Source: Aradus depressus
Taxonomy: Eukaryota > Arthropoda > Insecta > Hemiptera > Aradidae
Direction: 5' to 3'
DNA length: 64,000 nt
Assembly: GCA_963662175.1 (NCBI GenBank)
Contig: OY759218.1
Span: 24,140,051-24,204,050 of the forward strand
Position 1 is the stretch's first letter. Every line of letters begins with the position of its first letter. The notes beneath the pieces were generated by a model. It did no database searches. It saw only the letters and a program-made list of their open reading frames with translations, and was not told where the DNA came from. Shown here piece by piece: positions 37,101-51,200 of the stretch. Position numbers and translations under genes: made by a program.

Positions 37101-40100
37101 GAATAAATTATTAGAAAAGAGCAATTCTAATTGTTTTTCTGAACAGTTCGGAGAATTCCCTTGCTGAAGATATAGAGTGTTTGGAATTGATTACTTATGT
37201 GCATGTGCATTAGCGAGCAGTGCATATATCCAGTTGCACATCTTCCACACAATACCGCTGACAGTAAGTCTTGAAGAGAGTTGGGTCGATTTGGCCGGGT
37301 TCGAGGCGACACATGTGTAGTCTCCCGAGTGTTCCAATCTCACGTTTCGAATGGCCAGAGTACTCGAAAAGTCGTCTTTGGTAATGAGAACCTCAAGACG
37401 GGGCGCTATCTCCGAACCGTCCTTCAGCCAGCTGATGGTGAGGGGAGGGTCCCCGGACTGGACCACACACTGAACCTGCGTTCTCACTCCTTCCACGAGC
37501 TCACCAAACGTAAATGGTCCTAATTTGGGTGGCACTGAAACAAATGGATTCTACCAACTATCAAAACATAATAATATATGATGAGCGAGGTCTGCTTCTA
37601 TATGTCTCTTATTTCTTTTAATAACGATAATTTGATTTAATTTTAACGATAATTTAATATCGAAAACAGTTTAACGTTATTATTATTTCTTTCTATTTGA
37701 ATCGTAACTTTTGTAATTGTTTCCTTGATAGATCGTTGGAAGCGTGTCTAAAAGTGTAATGGTTTTCAGCACTGACTTGCTAAATAAGAAGACAAGTAGA
37801 ATAAATGCTTTTAAAATTCCTTCGTTATTTCAGGATCATTTGTCTTACTATTTATATTAATCTAGCTTAGGAATGAGTAAAAAAAAATACTATATATTAT
37901 TTACAATGATTAATAATGACGTTACGACCCAAAAAGAAATTACGCTTTTATTTAACAGTATCAAATTAACTATTAATTTTAATAGTTATGAGAATGAAGT
38001 GAGGTTGTTTTGAATGAAAAGACATATAAAAGGTTAACCTGGCTCGGGTTTTGATCCCCATTACCGTTGACAAGGAGGGCTGCCGTGTAGCTAGTCCGGG
38101 AGGCATTGTTCTCCGCGATGCAGGTGTAGTTGCCGGAGTGAGTCTCCGAGAGGGAGCCGATAGAGAGGGAGCTGGTGTACTCGCCGTACTGATGGACCTC
38201 CACGTCCGGGGGGAGGGACCCCAGGTCTTTGGACCACCGGATCCAGAGGGGCAGGTCCCCCTTGGTCACGAAACACTGAACACCAACCCGGTCCCCGACG
38301 TGGAGGTCGCTTTGAAGAACGAATGGCTGAATCTTCGGAGCAACTGGAATGTTTCGTTTGGATAATTTTATCTGACCAAAGTGATTAGTCATGAGGCCAA
38401 AAAAAAAAGAATACTAAAATTAAGAAAACAATTATAAATAACAAATGTGACTTAAAAAAGGACATGCAGTCACATTTTACTTCTCCACCTATAAGAAATA
38501 CATGGGAAATTATGTAATCGGTCAGAAATTTCATATTGAGTTTTCACTAGAATATCTTGTTTTCCCCCTGATTCCAAAAACCAAAAAAAAAAAAAAACTG
38601 CATGTCTGTGAACAGGATAGATCCTAGTAGAATGGATATATTGACACGAAATGCATCCAGAACCCCATAAAGACGACACCTATTAACTTTCAATCAAATC
38701 AGTCAAGGAGAAAGGGGGCCAAACTCTAAAACTGAAGATGTAATGAATGTATGAACACGAAATTTTATAAGAGGGTTCGAAGATCTTTTCTGCCAAATCG
38801 GTCGATTGGTTTTAGTGGGAGAGATAAAAACTTAGTTATTTCACCCTGGAGAAGTAGGATGAAACATTTTTTTTTTTTTTTAGAAACGAACTTACTTTTT
38901 TGGCAGTATAATTCTAAAATTTCAATTTCTTCAGTTTCATTGACTCATTTCCCACAACTTTCTGAGGGAAATTTAGAAAACATGATATAATTAGGCCTAC
39001 AACTAACCGTTAGTAATTAAACTACATTAAGAAAAGATAATATCGGTGCTGAAAACAAAAAAAAAAAAATGATTTAAGGGCTAATTTTCAAAGAGTAATG
39101 TAGAAGAATTTATATATTTTTCTAAAAGAAAGTTGAGGATAATTTGAAATGTTTTGATTTTACCGGAGACACTTTTAAACATGAACTTGTATTGCCATAC
39201 ATACACTTAGAGTTAACTTTTTTTATTTCTCAGTTATCTATTATATTATTTATATCTTTTCTTATTATTTTTTGTGTTTATTTATTACTGATGAAAAATA
39301 AATTGAAAGCAGGTATTAAATGAGTATTTAAAAAAAAAAAATGTATGTGCAGCCTCTATGAAGGGTAGGATTATATATTTATTATGTATTACTTTCTTAC
39401 AACAACAGTATAAACAAGTATTGTGATCCTGCGAAAACCTGAGATCGAGGTTACAAAGGATTTTCACGTTTCCGCCTGAAACACGGTAACTGCCAATAGA
39501 ATGAATGTATCGACACGAAATTTTATATGTGAATCCAGAACCTTCTAACGACGACACCTATTGATTTTCAGCCAAATCGACAAAAGTGAAAGGGGGATTA
39601 GGGGGAGGCTTAACACAAAAATTCTAATAGCTGCCAATAGAATGAATGTATCGACACGAAATTTTATATGTGAATCCAGAACCTTCTAACGACGACATAT
39701 CAATTTTTAGCAGAATGAAAGGGGGATCAATGGGGGCTCAACTCAAAAACCCCAATAACAGCCGATGTAATGAATGTATCGACACAAAATTTCATATTTG
39801 AAGTCAAAACACAACAAGGACGTAACCTGTATATTTTCAACAATATCGGCCGAAGGGATGGGGGGTCTTGGGGAGGTGCTCAACTCAAAAACCCCAATAA
39901 CAGCCGATGTAATGAATGTATCGACACAAAATTTCATATTTGAAGTCAAAACACAACAAGGACGTAACTTGTATATTTTCAACAATATCGGCCGAAGGGA
40001 TGGGGGGTTCTTGGGGAGGTGCTCAATTCAAAAAGCCTAATAACTGCCGATGTAATGAATGTATCGACACAAGATTTAATATGAAAATTTAGGACCCCCT

Positions 40101-43100
40101 ATGTAAGTCAACTATTAGGTTTTAGGTTTTATGACTCTTGCCCGGGCTTTAACTACGAGGTCATACCGCCTACTACCAGAGCGGTCTTTCGTCACTCTGG
40201 TGGACATGAGCCCGACTCCACTGTGGGAGTCCTAAATTTTGCCTACCCTAAATTTTTATTCACCTAGGGTAGGGTCTTTAACAAGTACCTGACATCGTAC
40301 AGGCTCGGGACCATCGCTTAACGTCCCATCCGAAGGACGGCGTGCTTAAGTTTATTTTACCTCCCAGATAAAATAAACTAAGGGCCTCGGTCGGGCTACG
40401 AACCCACGACCTTGAGCTCAGAAGTCAAGCACGCATACCACTGAGCTACCGGCGCCCTCAAGTCAACTATTGAATATTAGCGCAAACATTCGATTGGTTT
40501 TGGAAAGGGAGCGAAAAGTTAATTGATTAATTTGTTCTGGGGAAGTACATTTCCGGTGATTCACCGAAGACTTTTTTTATGTTCTTTTTATAATACTCAC
40601 TTATTCATATCAACTATTTACAATTTATTTTCTTAACAGTAACAAATAAATACAAAATATAAGTCTGATAACATAAATGGGAGTGGGATGCAAATTTGCT
40701 ACCATGACATTTTTATGGTTTAACATTTTTGTGATCCTTAATACTCTTTCGTAAGCTGTAAAAATATTCAGATACGACACCATTAGATGTATGCAAAGGA
40801 AACAATATGGTAACTTCCTTAACTCTGATTTTTAGCGTTTCACACATCTATGACTATAATTTTCTTTTGTCAGTATGCAATTCCAAAAGAAAGTACTACT
40901 TCACGCAATTTAATAAGAGAAAATAAATAAATAAATTAAATAAGAAAAAGATTCTAATTAATAAAATCAATAATATTACTTTTAATAAATTATGTAAGCA
41001 TCAGAGGACTTTTATAAATATTATTTGTCCGAAAAAACTGGAAACTTCTCAATTTTTTTTTTTAAACCTCTAACCCTACCTATAACGGAGAGGAGGAAGT
41101 TCTGGGAGGAGGCCTCACCCTGCTTGTTGGCCGCACTGCACCGGTATGTACCTCGATCTTGTTCTCTTCCGACGGTGGAGATGTGGAGTGTTCCATTTGG
41201 ATAGACTTTTTGTTGTCTATTGAATGGCAATCTTTTACCTTCTGTAAGAAAAAAATATCATTGGTACATTATATTGCAGGATTGACCAACATGATAATTA
41301 GAGCCCGGATTCCCGAGCAATTGCATTTTTTTCCTCACTTGCTTGAAATCATTAAAAAACATTTTATTTTTACGAATTAAGGCATCCTGATTAATAAATA
41401 TATAAATTTTATTTTGCACAAAATTGCACGATTATAACTTTTTTAGATTTTTACTGCACAAAATTGCATATGTTGCCGTAATTAGATAATTTCTTTGTAA
41501 GTTTGAAAATGTATACATTTGTTAATCGACAAATTTACAACAGTTTTGAAAAAAAATCACGGATATGACCAACTCAAAAAGTACAATGCGGCCATAAATG
41601 GTGAAGGTATTGGATTGGATCTACAACCTGACATTATAAGCAGCTACAAAAATGCCCCATCACAAGCGTCAGCGTCGAGAGATCGTTTTCACAGCTAAAA
41701 CACATATGTACTTAGCGACAGGCGGCACAATGTTTTCCAAGAATTCTGAAATGAATTTAGTAGTAACTTTTAACGCAACAAATAAAAATATATATCAATT
41801 TAATTGAAGTCAAATTCTCGACCTCGAGTAATGTGGTGAACTGTTTTGTATTCTGGCACTCACTTCAACCATATTAATGTATAAATTCCTCTAGGCTTTT
41901 TATATTATAGATTTATTTTTAAACCCTACCCAATTTTATGCTGAGAAAAGAGTTTTATTTAATTTACAAATTTGATCCAATTTTGTTTTTCCCAGAAAAA
42001 CAGTTAATGGCAGGATTTTATTTTTTGTTGCACATTTTTTAATGTGTTGGCCTTTTTATTGCACTTTTTTAGTTTTTATACTGCAAGAAATCAGGGCTCT
42101 AATGATAATGATACAGGGAACATGGGAGATCAGGAAATCGCCGAAACTTGGACTTAATAAATAAAACAAACTTAATTTTTTAAATATTGTCTATTCCACA
42201 ATAAATATATACATAAACTACCGGTTTCGGCAACTAAGACTCAGTTCATAACTAAACCTGACGTAGGTGTAATGCCAAAACAAGGTATAAATTTCTTTGG
42301 GAATAGACAATATCACAATGTAATGTAACATATAATGATGTTAATATCGAGTTAAAAAAAAAGAACATATGATATATTATAGATAGTCAATATAAGAATT
42401 CAAATGAGAATAAAGTTGGGTTATAAACCTGTTTTAAGTGTAATTATAATTATCAATAACATTACATACAACAAATGAAGTTTGTTTTATTTATATTTTG
42501 TTGATTTTCTGATCCCCTAAATCCAAATATGACAAGAAAGCAAGATGTCTTTCTATGTGTCCATATGTCTGTCGAGACGATACTCCAAATATATGTGGAT
42601 ACAGAAGTCCCAAAATAAAATACCTATTGCTTTTCAGCCAAATCGATCAAATAAAATTATGGACTTAGGGGGGGCTTAACTCCAAAACTGGGGCTTAACA
42701 CCCAGTATGTTAGATGGGCGGAAACGTGATAGCATCTCCCCCAACATACTACTAAGGCCAACCTCACATTAGGCAATTCCGAAGCGACGCGACTGATACT
42801 CAAGTATCAGCCATTTGAGTTGCCTGTGGGTATGATACCCGTGGGCAACTTTTCTCCTCACACTGAGGATACTGTGCAGCGACTAGGATCTCTTCAGTCT
42901 CCATCTAGCCGTGGTGAGAAGCTGAGTTGTTCACCATGTCAAGTGAAGATTCTTCAAGAGATGAAGATGTCATTGTTGCTTATTATTATTATAGAAAAAG
43001 AAAAATCCGAAGATTATGGCGCCATCCTTACATCGAAAGGAATGTTAACTATTTGTTGGTGCTAAAGAGCTGGAAAAGTCGGATTCCAAGTTCGTAGCAT

Positions 43101-45093
43101 TCTACCGAATGACGAAAGAATCATTCCTACCCTTGATTGGCATTGTTTCTCCATCCATAAGACAGAGGAACACACAAATGCGGGAATGTGTGAGTGCAGA
43201 AGAGTGTGTTCACTAGCCATTGCGAGGCGACGCAGGAGATTCAAGGGACGGGCGACCTTCGTAGCAGGTCGCTTGAGACTGGTAGGATACGCGTCTCCTG
43301 GGAGTGGCGTCGTTTGTGTCTCCCCACCACTCAACATAGGAAGTGACTTCTAAGATACCCTCAAGATCAGAGTATCAGTCGCGTCGCTTCGGAATTGCCT
43401 AATGTGAGGTTGGCCTAACTCTCCTGTCGCAATTAAAGAATTTTAAATAAATTGAGCTGGGGAAGTACCGTATATATTGCCGGTCATTTACCAACGACTT
43501 TTTTGTTATCATTACTATGTTTCCATGGCACTTCAAAACTGTTTTGGTTTTCAAAACCCGATGGAAACGGTGATTTCGAAACAGTTTTGGTTCAAGGTTA
43601 AGCAGGAAATTTTTGGTTTTAAGTTGAATGTTTTGAAAAAATACTATGGAAACGGGAGTAAGTTAAAACCAGTTTTGAGGCATGCGCAGCAACCACGTAC
43701 ATAAGTAACCTTGTCTTTCTAATATAAAAAATAGATTAATAAACTTTTTAAAACAAAATAAGGACAAAAAAAGCGAAAATAGAACAAACAAGTAGCATAA
43801 CCTATTAGAGATGACAGGACAAGGAGTTTATACCTTTCAAAACTGTTTTGAAAACTCATCATGGAAACACTTTTGGTTTAAACCAAAATTATTTTTCAAA
43901 AATGTTTTGAAGTGCCATGGAAACGTAGTACATTATTGCTTTTTCTCTTATCTCGTTTCTTTACTAGTGACTGCTCTTCTACTCTATTTTACAGAATGTA
44001 TTATTGAACAAAAAAAAAAAAAATGTTTACCTTTCTCCCAAATGATTTGTTCTATTGGATATCCGGCGGCAGGACAGGCCAAGAAGAGGGGTTCTCCGGC
44101 CACGGCCGAGATGTTGGGCATCGGACGAATGTACGGCGCACCTGCCAAAAACAACAAATAATCAAATAGTAGTAATAATAATAATAATAATAATAATATT
44201 TATTTCCGTTAAACAATAACATGGATTACCATGTAACATATTAATGTCACAAGAATCTACGTATACATTAAGATATCTTATAAATTAGATACATAAACTC
44301 ATAGAGTCTGTCACACATGGATTAACAATACTACTAAAAAATAAAATGAAATTAATAAATAAATACTTGGAAATATGAGTACAAAAATAATAGTATTAAT
44401 AAATACAGTAGATTCATTTTTTAATTTAATTAAAATAATAATTTTTTATAACTTTTCCGGAAGTGTCTTTTTCAAGACATTTCGGGACGTTTTTAACGTC
44501 AGTCAGTTCATCGGGTCACAATAAACATAACATAATATTGAAAAAAAAATATAAAATATAAATATAGGTAGGTATATATAAATCAATTTAAAAAAATAAA
44601 AATAAAATGATAATAAAAATACATAAAAGAAAAAAAACGAAGAGAAATAAAATAAATTAGTATATAAATAATGAATAATGATTAAAATGTAAATTGGACA
44701 GACCAAAAAGATAGCCAGCCACTTTTTTGGGGGGGGGGGGGGGAAGGGGGCGGAGAAGCAAGATTTTTTTTTGAGGATGGGGTCAATATTGATTGTAGCG
44801 TACCTGTGGGGGGGGGGGGGGGGGGGCAGAAGTCCCCGGCGCAAAGATATTATTAAGTCGATCTCTATGTCCGGAACCCAAGTCAAGACTCTTTTAGAGC
44901 TTTCATATTATACTGCTCAATATAAGCTAAAATTATTATGGTAAAGTAGATGTTGAGTAGACTATAGAATTCTAATGTGTATCAAGGGTCAGTATGGATA
45001 AAAACTACATACACTACTGCATCGCTAATGTGTCGATATATTTTATAAATAAACAAAACAAACTTATTTTTGAAATATTGTCTATTCCACTAA

Positions 45094-45159
<66 letters not shown>

Positions 45160-45239
45160 CTACCGGTTTCGGCCTTACACCATAGTTCTTTTCTAGTTCA
45201 TAACTAGACCTGACGATGGTGTAAGGCCGAAACCGGTAG

Positions 45240-45273
<34 letters not shown>

Positions 45274-48200
45274 TCCGTGGAATAGACAATATTTCAAAAA
45301 TAAGTTTGTTTTATTTATTTATTACAAGTTTCCACAATATGTCTGCGTTCCTCAACTTAGAAGTGGATATATTTTATAACATCAGGGTCAACAAGGGAGG
45401 AGGGAGTGAAGGTTAGAATCTGATGAACTGTGATCTATTCTAAAAATAGAGGATTGAATAGTGGAGCATGTTTATTTTCCCAGCTATCAAGTAAAGGGGA
45501 AAATCAACAATCCGATTCAACGGAATTTCATGTTTTCCGACCTCTAGATTCCAAATATAAAAAAAAAAAAAAATTCTGCATGTCTGTGATCACGATAACG
45601 CCCGATAGAATGAATGTATCGATAAGAAATTTTATATGTAAATTCAGAACCCTCAAACGACCACACCTATTGTTTTTCAGCCAAATCGAGCAAAGAAGAG
45701 GGGGATTAGAGGGGAGGCTTAACATAAAAATTCAAATAACTATCGATAGAATGAATGTATCGATACAAAATTTTATATGTATGACCAAAACCCCATAAGG
45801 ACAACACCTGTAGATTTTCAACCAAACCGGCCAAAGAGAGGGGGATTTTTAATTCAAAAACCCTGATAACTGCCGATGTAATGAATTTATAGACACGAAA
45901 CTTAATATGAAGATTTAGGAGCCCCACTGTTAGTCAACTACTGAATATTAGTGCAAACGGTCGATTGGGTTTGGAAGGAGAGCGAAAACATTATTGATTA
46001 ATTCCTTCTGGAGAAGTACATTGCCGATGATTCACCGATGACTTTTTTTATCTGGACTGACCCTTGAGACCCTTAGAAATAAATTGTAAAGTACACTGAG
46101 AGAGTGCCTACTCCTTTTGTGTCCAATTTACAGAGAGCAAGGAACAATTTGATAATATTTCTCAAGCTGTACAAATTATAGAAAAATATAAATTTTAATT
46201 AGAATACTGGAATTTCTGTGTAATTACAAAAACTTTCATTTCTAATAATAAAAATACAAAACAACAAAAGGTAAAACTAAGATTGAGGGCGACGTGCTGG
46301 CCTATTGTCCTCAAGATCACAGATTCGAAACCCGGCCTAGGTCTTTAGAGTTTTCATCTGGAAGGTATACAAACCTCGGGAGGAAGTGAAGCGATGGTCC
46401 CGAACCTGTGCATTGACAGGTACTCGTTAAAGGCCTCGACCCTAACCAGGGCAGGCAACATTTAGTACTCCCACAGTAGAATTGGGATCAAGTCTGCTAG
46501 AGCGACGAAAAGCCCTCTGGAGGTAGATGATATGACCTCGTAGTTAAAGCCCGGGCATGAGTTAAAAAAACAATGGGGTTAGCTACGCACAATGCTAGAT
46601 CGTTCAAGGGGTTAGGGCATTTCGCAAAATTAAATTATTTAAGAGTGGAGTTGCATAGATAAGTTCAAACGAGATAAGTAATTTTTTAGCTAATACTCTA
46701 AGTTGGACGATCTTCCATCCAATAGAAACAATTACAAATTCTAACGACGTTATACTAAATACTTTATTTATTCATTAATATTTGCTATTAAAGAAATTTG
46801 TATGTAACAAATTTAAAAAACAGGTAAGTTTAAGGCATATTATACGGAAGTATATTATACTTGTACCATTAGTTGGTACCTGAAGATATTCAAGATGGTG
46901 CAAAGGAAAATTCATATTCAAGTGTTTGTTTCTAAGAAAATGTAATTAATAAAAAATAAAAATAAAACATACATATACTTATTCATCTCTAATAGAACTC
47001 TTATAATAATAAGAAAAAATCATGCATGACTTCTATTAGAGGAATTAAATAAGAAATACAAAATATACCAACCGTAAACTCTCATTTCTGCACTATGTGT
47101 AACTTCGCCAACTTTGTTGAATGCCTTGCACTGATATATGCCACCATCTTCCACTCGTACGTTACTTATGTTCACGTGACTGACAACGTCACCATTCAAG
47201 GTAACGTACTGACCGATCAAGTACCTGAGAATAGAGATCAGTTAGGTTATATAAAACAACATTTAATATAAGGAAGTCTCGTTGTTTAGTAAGTTGTAAT
47301 AACTGAATTTATAAGAAATAAGGACTTCAATTCGTATCAATATATACGATTTTTAGAGATCTTTTATTTTCATTTAATGTAGGTATTTCAATAATTCCAA
47401 ATGTTGGCCCAATTTGGTCTCATTCTATTTTATTTATTTTTTCTTAATTTAGAAATACAATATTTCATCCATCAGGACATTTTTAAGTACAAACTGAAAA
47501 ATATTACATAGATATGAACGTATAAAATTAACATTGTTAGTTTAATATATCTAAAATCTTGTTTCTCTTACTTACATTATAACATTCTCCATTTCTTGTT
47601 ATGCTATGAAACATTATTTTTTATAACATACCTAGCGTGTCAAAATTTTAACATATATTTCTACATTTTTATTGTACATCTGGAAAACAAGTATTTCCAA
47701 AATATCGTAAAGTTTATCCAAATAGAAACTATATATAAAAACATACAGTATTGAACCAAAAATCACGATAAAAAAAGGTATTTTTACAATTTAATTCTAA
47801 TAATTTCAATAATTATAATTATATAAAGATGCAGAAATATATGTTAAAATACTGACACGCTATGTTATAAAAAATAATGTTCCATAGCATAACAAGAAAT
47901 GGCGAATGTTATAATGTAAGTAAGAGAAACAAGATTTTAGATATATTAAACTAACATTGTTAATTTTATACGTTCATATATCTATGTAATATTTTTCAGT
48001 TTGTACTTAAAAATGTCCTGATGGATGAAATATTGTATTTCTAAATGAAGAAAAAATAAATTAAATAGAATGAGACCAAATTGGGCCAAAATTTGGAATT
48101 ATTAAAATACCTACATTAAAAGAAATAAGGACGTTAAGACCTCCAAAAGAATAATAAATAAAACACAAGGAATGACCCATTTAATGGGGTGAGTCAAGCA

Positions 48201-51200
48201 AATAACCAAAAAATAAGGTATATAAACAAAAACGTATGTTTAAAAAAAAATATTGTCTATTTCACAAAATATATAAATTGTATGGGAGTACTTTCGGTAT
48301 TGCTACCATTTTCAGCCTCGATTTAATAAATACTAAAATGACTTTTAAACCTTGAGCATGCCGTCCTTCGCATGGGACAAGCATGTGTGATGTCAAGTAC
48401 TCGTTAAAGACTCCTTACCTTACTAAACCTGAATAGGCAAAATTTAGGGCTCCGAAAGAAGAGTCGGGCTCACCAGTGCCCTAGTAGTAGGCAATATGAC
48501 CTCGTACTTAATGCCTGCGGCATGAGTCACAAAAACAAACAAACCCTACAAGATAATGGAGAGACCGGCTGGCCACAAACAGGGGTTCTCAACTAGGTAC
48601 GAGTTTGGAAATATGCTCCGTGTGACTCCTACTTTCTGAGTACTCTCACCATGCAAAATCTCCATTTCTTACCACGTTATCGGTTAAATAATTTTCCGCA
48701 TCGACACCCTCTGTCATTCCATATATTTGGAATATATGTCATCCATAAGGTTTCGTGCATTTAGGGCTATTTCGAGTCGGTCGTTTTTTCAAAAGCCAGC
48801 TGTCAAGATGACCTTAGAGGATATCAGTAGCTCACGGGTAGCATGCTTGCCTATTGAGCTCAAGATCGCGGGTTCAAACCCAGGCTGAGATCCTTAGGTT
48901 TTTTGTTTGGGAGGTAACAAAACTTTACGCATGCCGTCCTTCGGAGGGGATGTTAAATGCCGGTCCCTAGCCTGTGCGACCCCATAAGGATAACACATAT
49001 TAATTTTCAGCCAAATCGGCTGAAGGGAAGGGGAGAGATTAGAGGGGAGCTCAACTCAAATACCACAATAACTGCTGGTGTAATGAATAAATCTACAGGA
49101 AATTTTATATTTATGTTCAGAACCCTGTAAGGACGGCACTTATCGTCCAAGCTCCCATGGCACAAAAAGGTACCCCATCGAACAAGCTTGGAAAACATGT
49201 TACGCCCGCCAGGCTAGTAAACATTTGTTAATTGCTATTTTTTAATGAATTTTTGAAATTAGCTAAAAAAAAAATGAATTTATTTTTTAAAACACCTGTT
49301 TGAAATTTAAATAATTTATGGTAAATAATGTATGTGTTCGATGGGGTGCCATTGGAGCTTGGAATATTAATGTTCCGCAAAATCGGCCGAAGGGAAGGGG
49401 GAGATCAGGAGGGGGGTTCGACTCAAATATCCTTATAACTGCCGATGTAATGAATGTATCGACACAAAATTTAGTATGAGGATTTAGAAGCCCCTATATA
49501 AGTCAACTATTGATTTTTTAGCCCAAATGGGCGATTTGATTTGGAGGGAGAACAACAATTTAATTGATTAATTCGTGCTGAGGACATATATTGACGGTGA
49601 TTTTCCCAAAACTTCTTTTTTTTATGTCAACCATAGGTTAGGAGTTTAGAGGTTTAAGGATTATTCAACTCCGATCCCTTGGTTACGTTAAGTTAAGGGC
49701 TTGGACGTTGGACCCCCTCCCCACTCCAAGACAAAATCGTGGCTAGGTTCCTGTTGCCAAGGATTATAACAGTGTGTCATAAGATGCCTTCAGACCTTAG
49801 ACCAATACTGAATATCAGCTATAAATACGAAGCTTTAGCTAAGAAATTAAAAATATCGTTAATAACTGTCATATTTTCTGATTCATCTTATTAGATGATG
49901 GCTCACGATTTATTTATTGATTCAATCAGTCTGCGGTGTTACCTTTCATTCTGAGGTAGTGGGAACCCGTCGAGGGTCCACGTGAAATGGGGTGTCGGGT
50001 TCCCGATGGCAATGCACTTAAGGGACATGGCTGGCCCAGGCTGCACTGTTTGTTGGATAAACTTGTACACCAACTGAGGTCTTGAAGCTGACAAAACATA
50101 CAGAAAAACACATTAATTACCAAGGATATTTAATTTGTATGAAAATGAAATTTGGTCTCAAGGTCACAATGCGCCGCCTGCATCATATAGTGACATAGCT
50201 CAGTTTTCAAGAAAGCTCAAGTATTGGTACTTCTATTAGGCAATGTACCTTCTTCCATATTATTGATATTGAATTGAGTTTTATTTTACAGTAATTAATG
50301 CCAGATTAGAAAAAAAGAAAAACTCCAACTGATGTCAACAAATATGTCTTACTGATTGATAGTCGACAGTCTCTTTACAATGTTGAGTGAAGTCGAGGTT
50401 CTGACGTGTAAATGAAACTCAATATATAGCCAAAGTTTTGGGAACTATTTATTTCCTTCTTCAGGGCCTTATAATGACTTAAAGTTTCCAAAACTTTGGC
50501 CAAATATTGAGTTTTTACTTACATGACAGAACCTCGACTTAATTCAACGTAGCAAATATGTCTGTTTGTCGTAATTATTTTATTATATCGGCCATTCCAC
50601 GTCGAACCTTCCAAATGAAGAAAAAAAAAAAAAATAGGTCCCCACCATCTTCGATTTTCCTCTTTTTTAAGGTTAAAGATGAAAACCGAAAACACAACCT
50701 TATAGTGAGCTATAAGTGTTGACTGTCCGTCCGTCTCTCTAGAGAACAAATACGATTTTTTCTGGAATATTAAGAAATACGACCCTTAGCTAGAAATATT
50801 TTAAGTGGCAACACCAAAATGTTTCCTCCTCCACGTGGGGGCGAAAATTAGTGGGTCGCAAAAATAATATATATTTCTTATTACTAAGGATAGATGTAGC
50901 GTAAGTACCTCCTAAGATGAGTTGGAGGGTAGCCTGGAGAGCAGCATCCTCGTCCTTCACCAGACACTGGTACATCCCAGCATCCTCTCGACCAACTTTG
51001 TCTAGTCGCAGTTTTCCTCCTTCCCCTAAAACCATTCCAAAAACCTCTTTGTTAAGCAATTTTTTATCAGTTTTTTAAAAGAATTTTCTTCTCTAACAAA
51101 AATTTAAAAATATTTCTATTTTACTTCCCCATAGAATAAATGTATCGAGACGAAATTGTATATGTAAATCCAGAATCCTCTAACGACGACACCTACTGAT

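Noticed and set aside
37256..38343. A Dscam1-like hypervariable exon cluster.
   Set aside because: Only two versions of Ig7 are present, and the Ig3 half-domain exon that is a cluster in Dscam1 is single here.
44503..44886. 127-residue minus-strand frame rich in Phe, Tyr and Pro.
   Set aside because: It results from poly-G/poly-C runs and AT-rich DNA; no start context or conservation is evident.
45014..45289. Open frames of Ile-Tyr repeats on both strands.
   Set aside because: They are translations of the (TA)n tracts in the palindrome.
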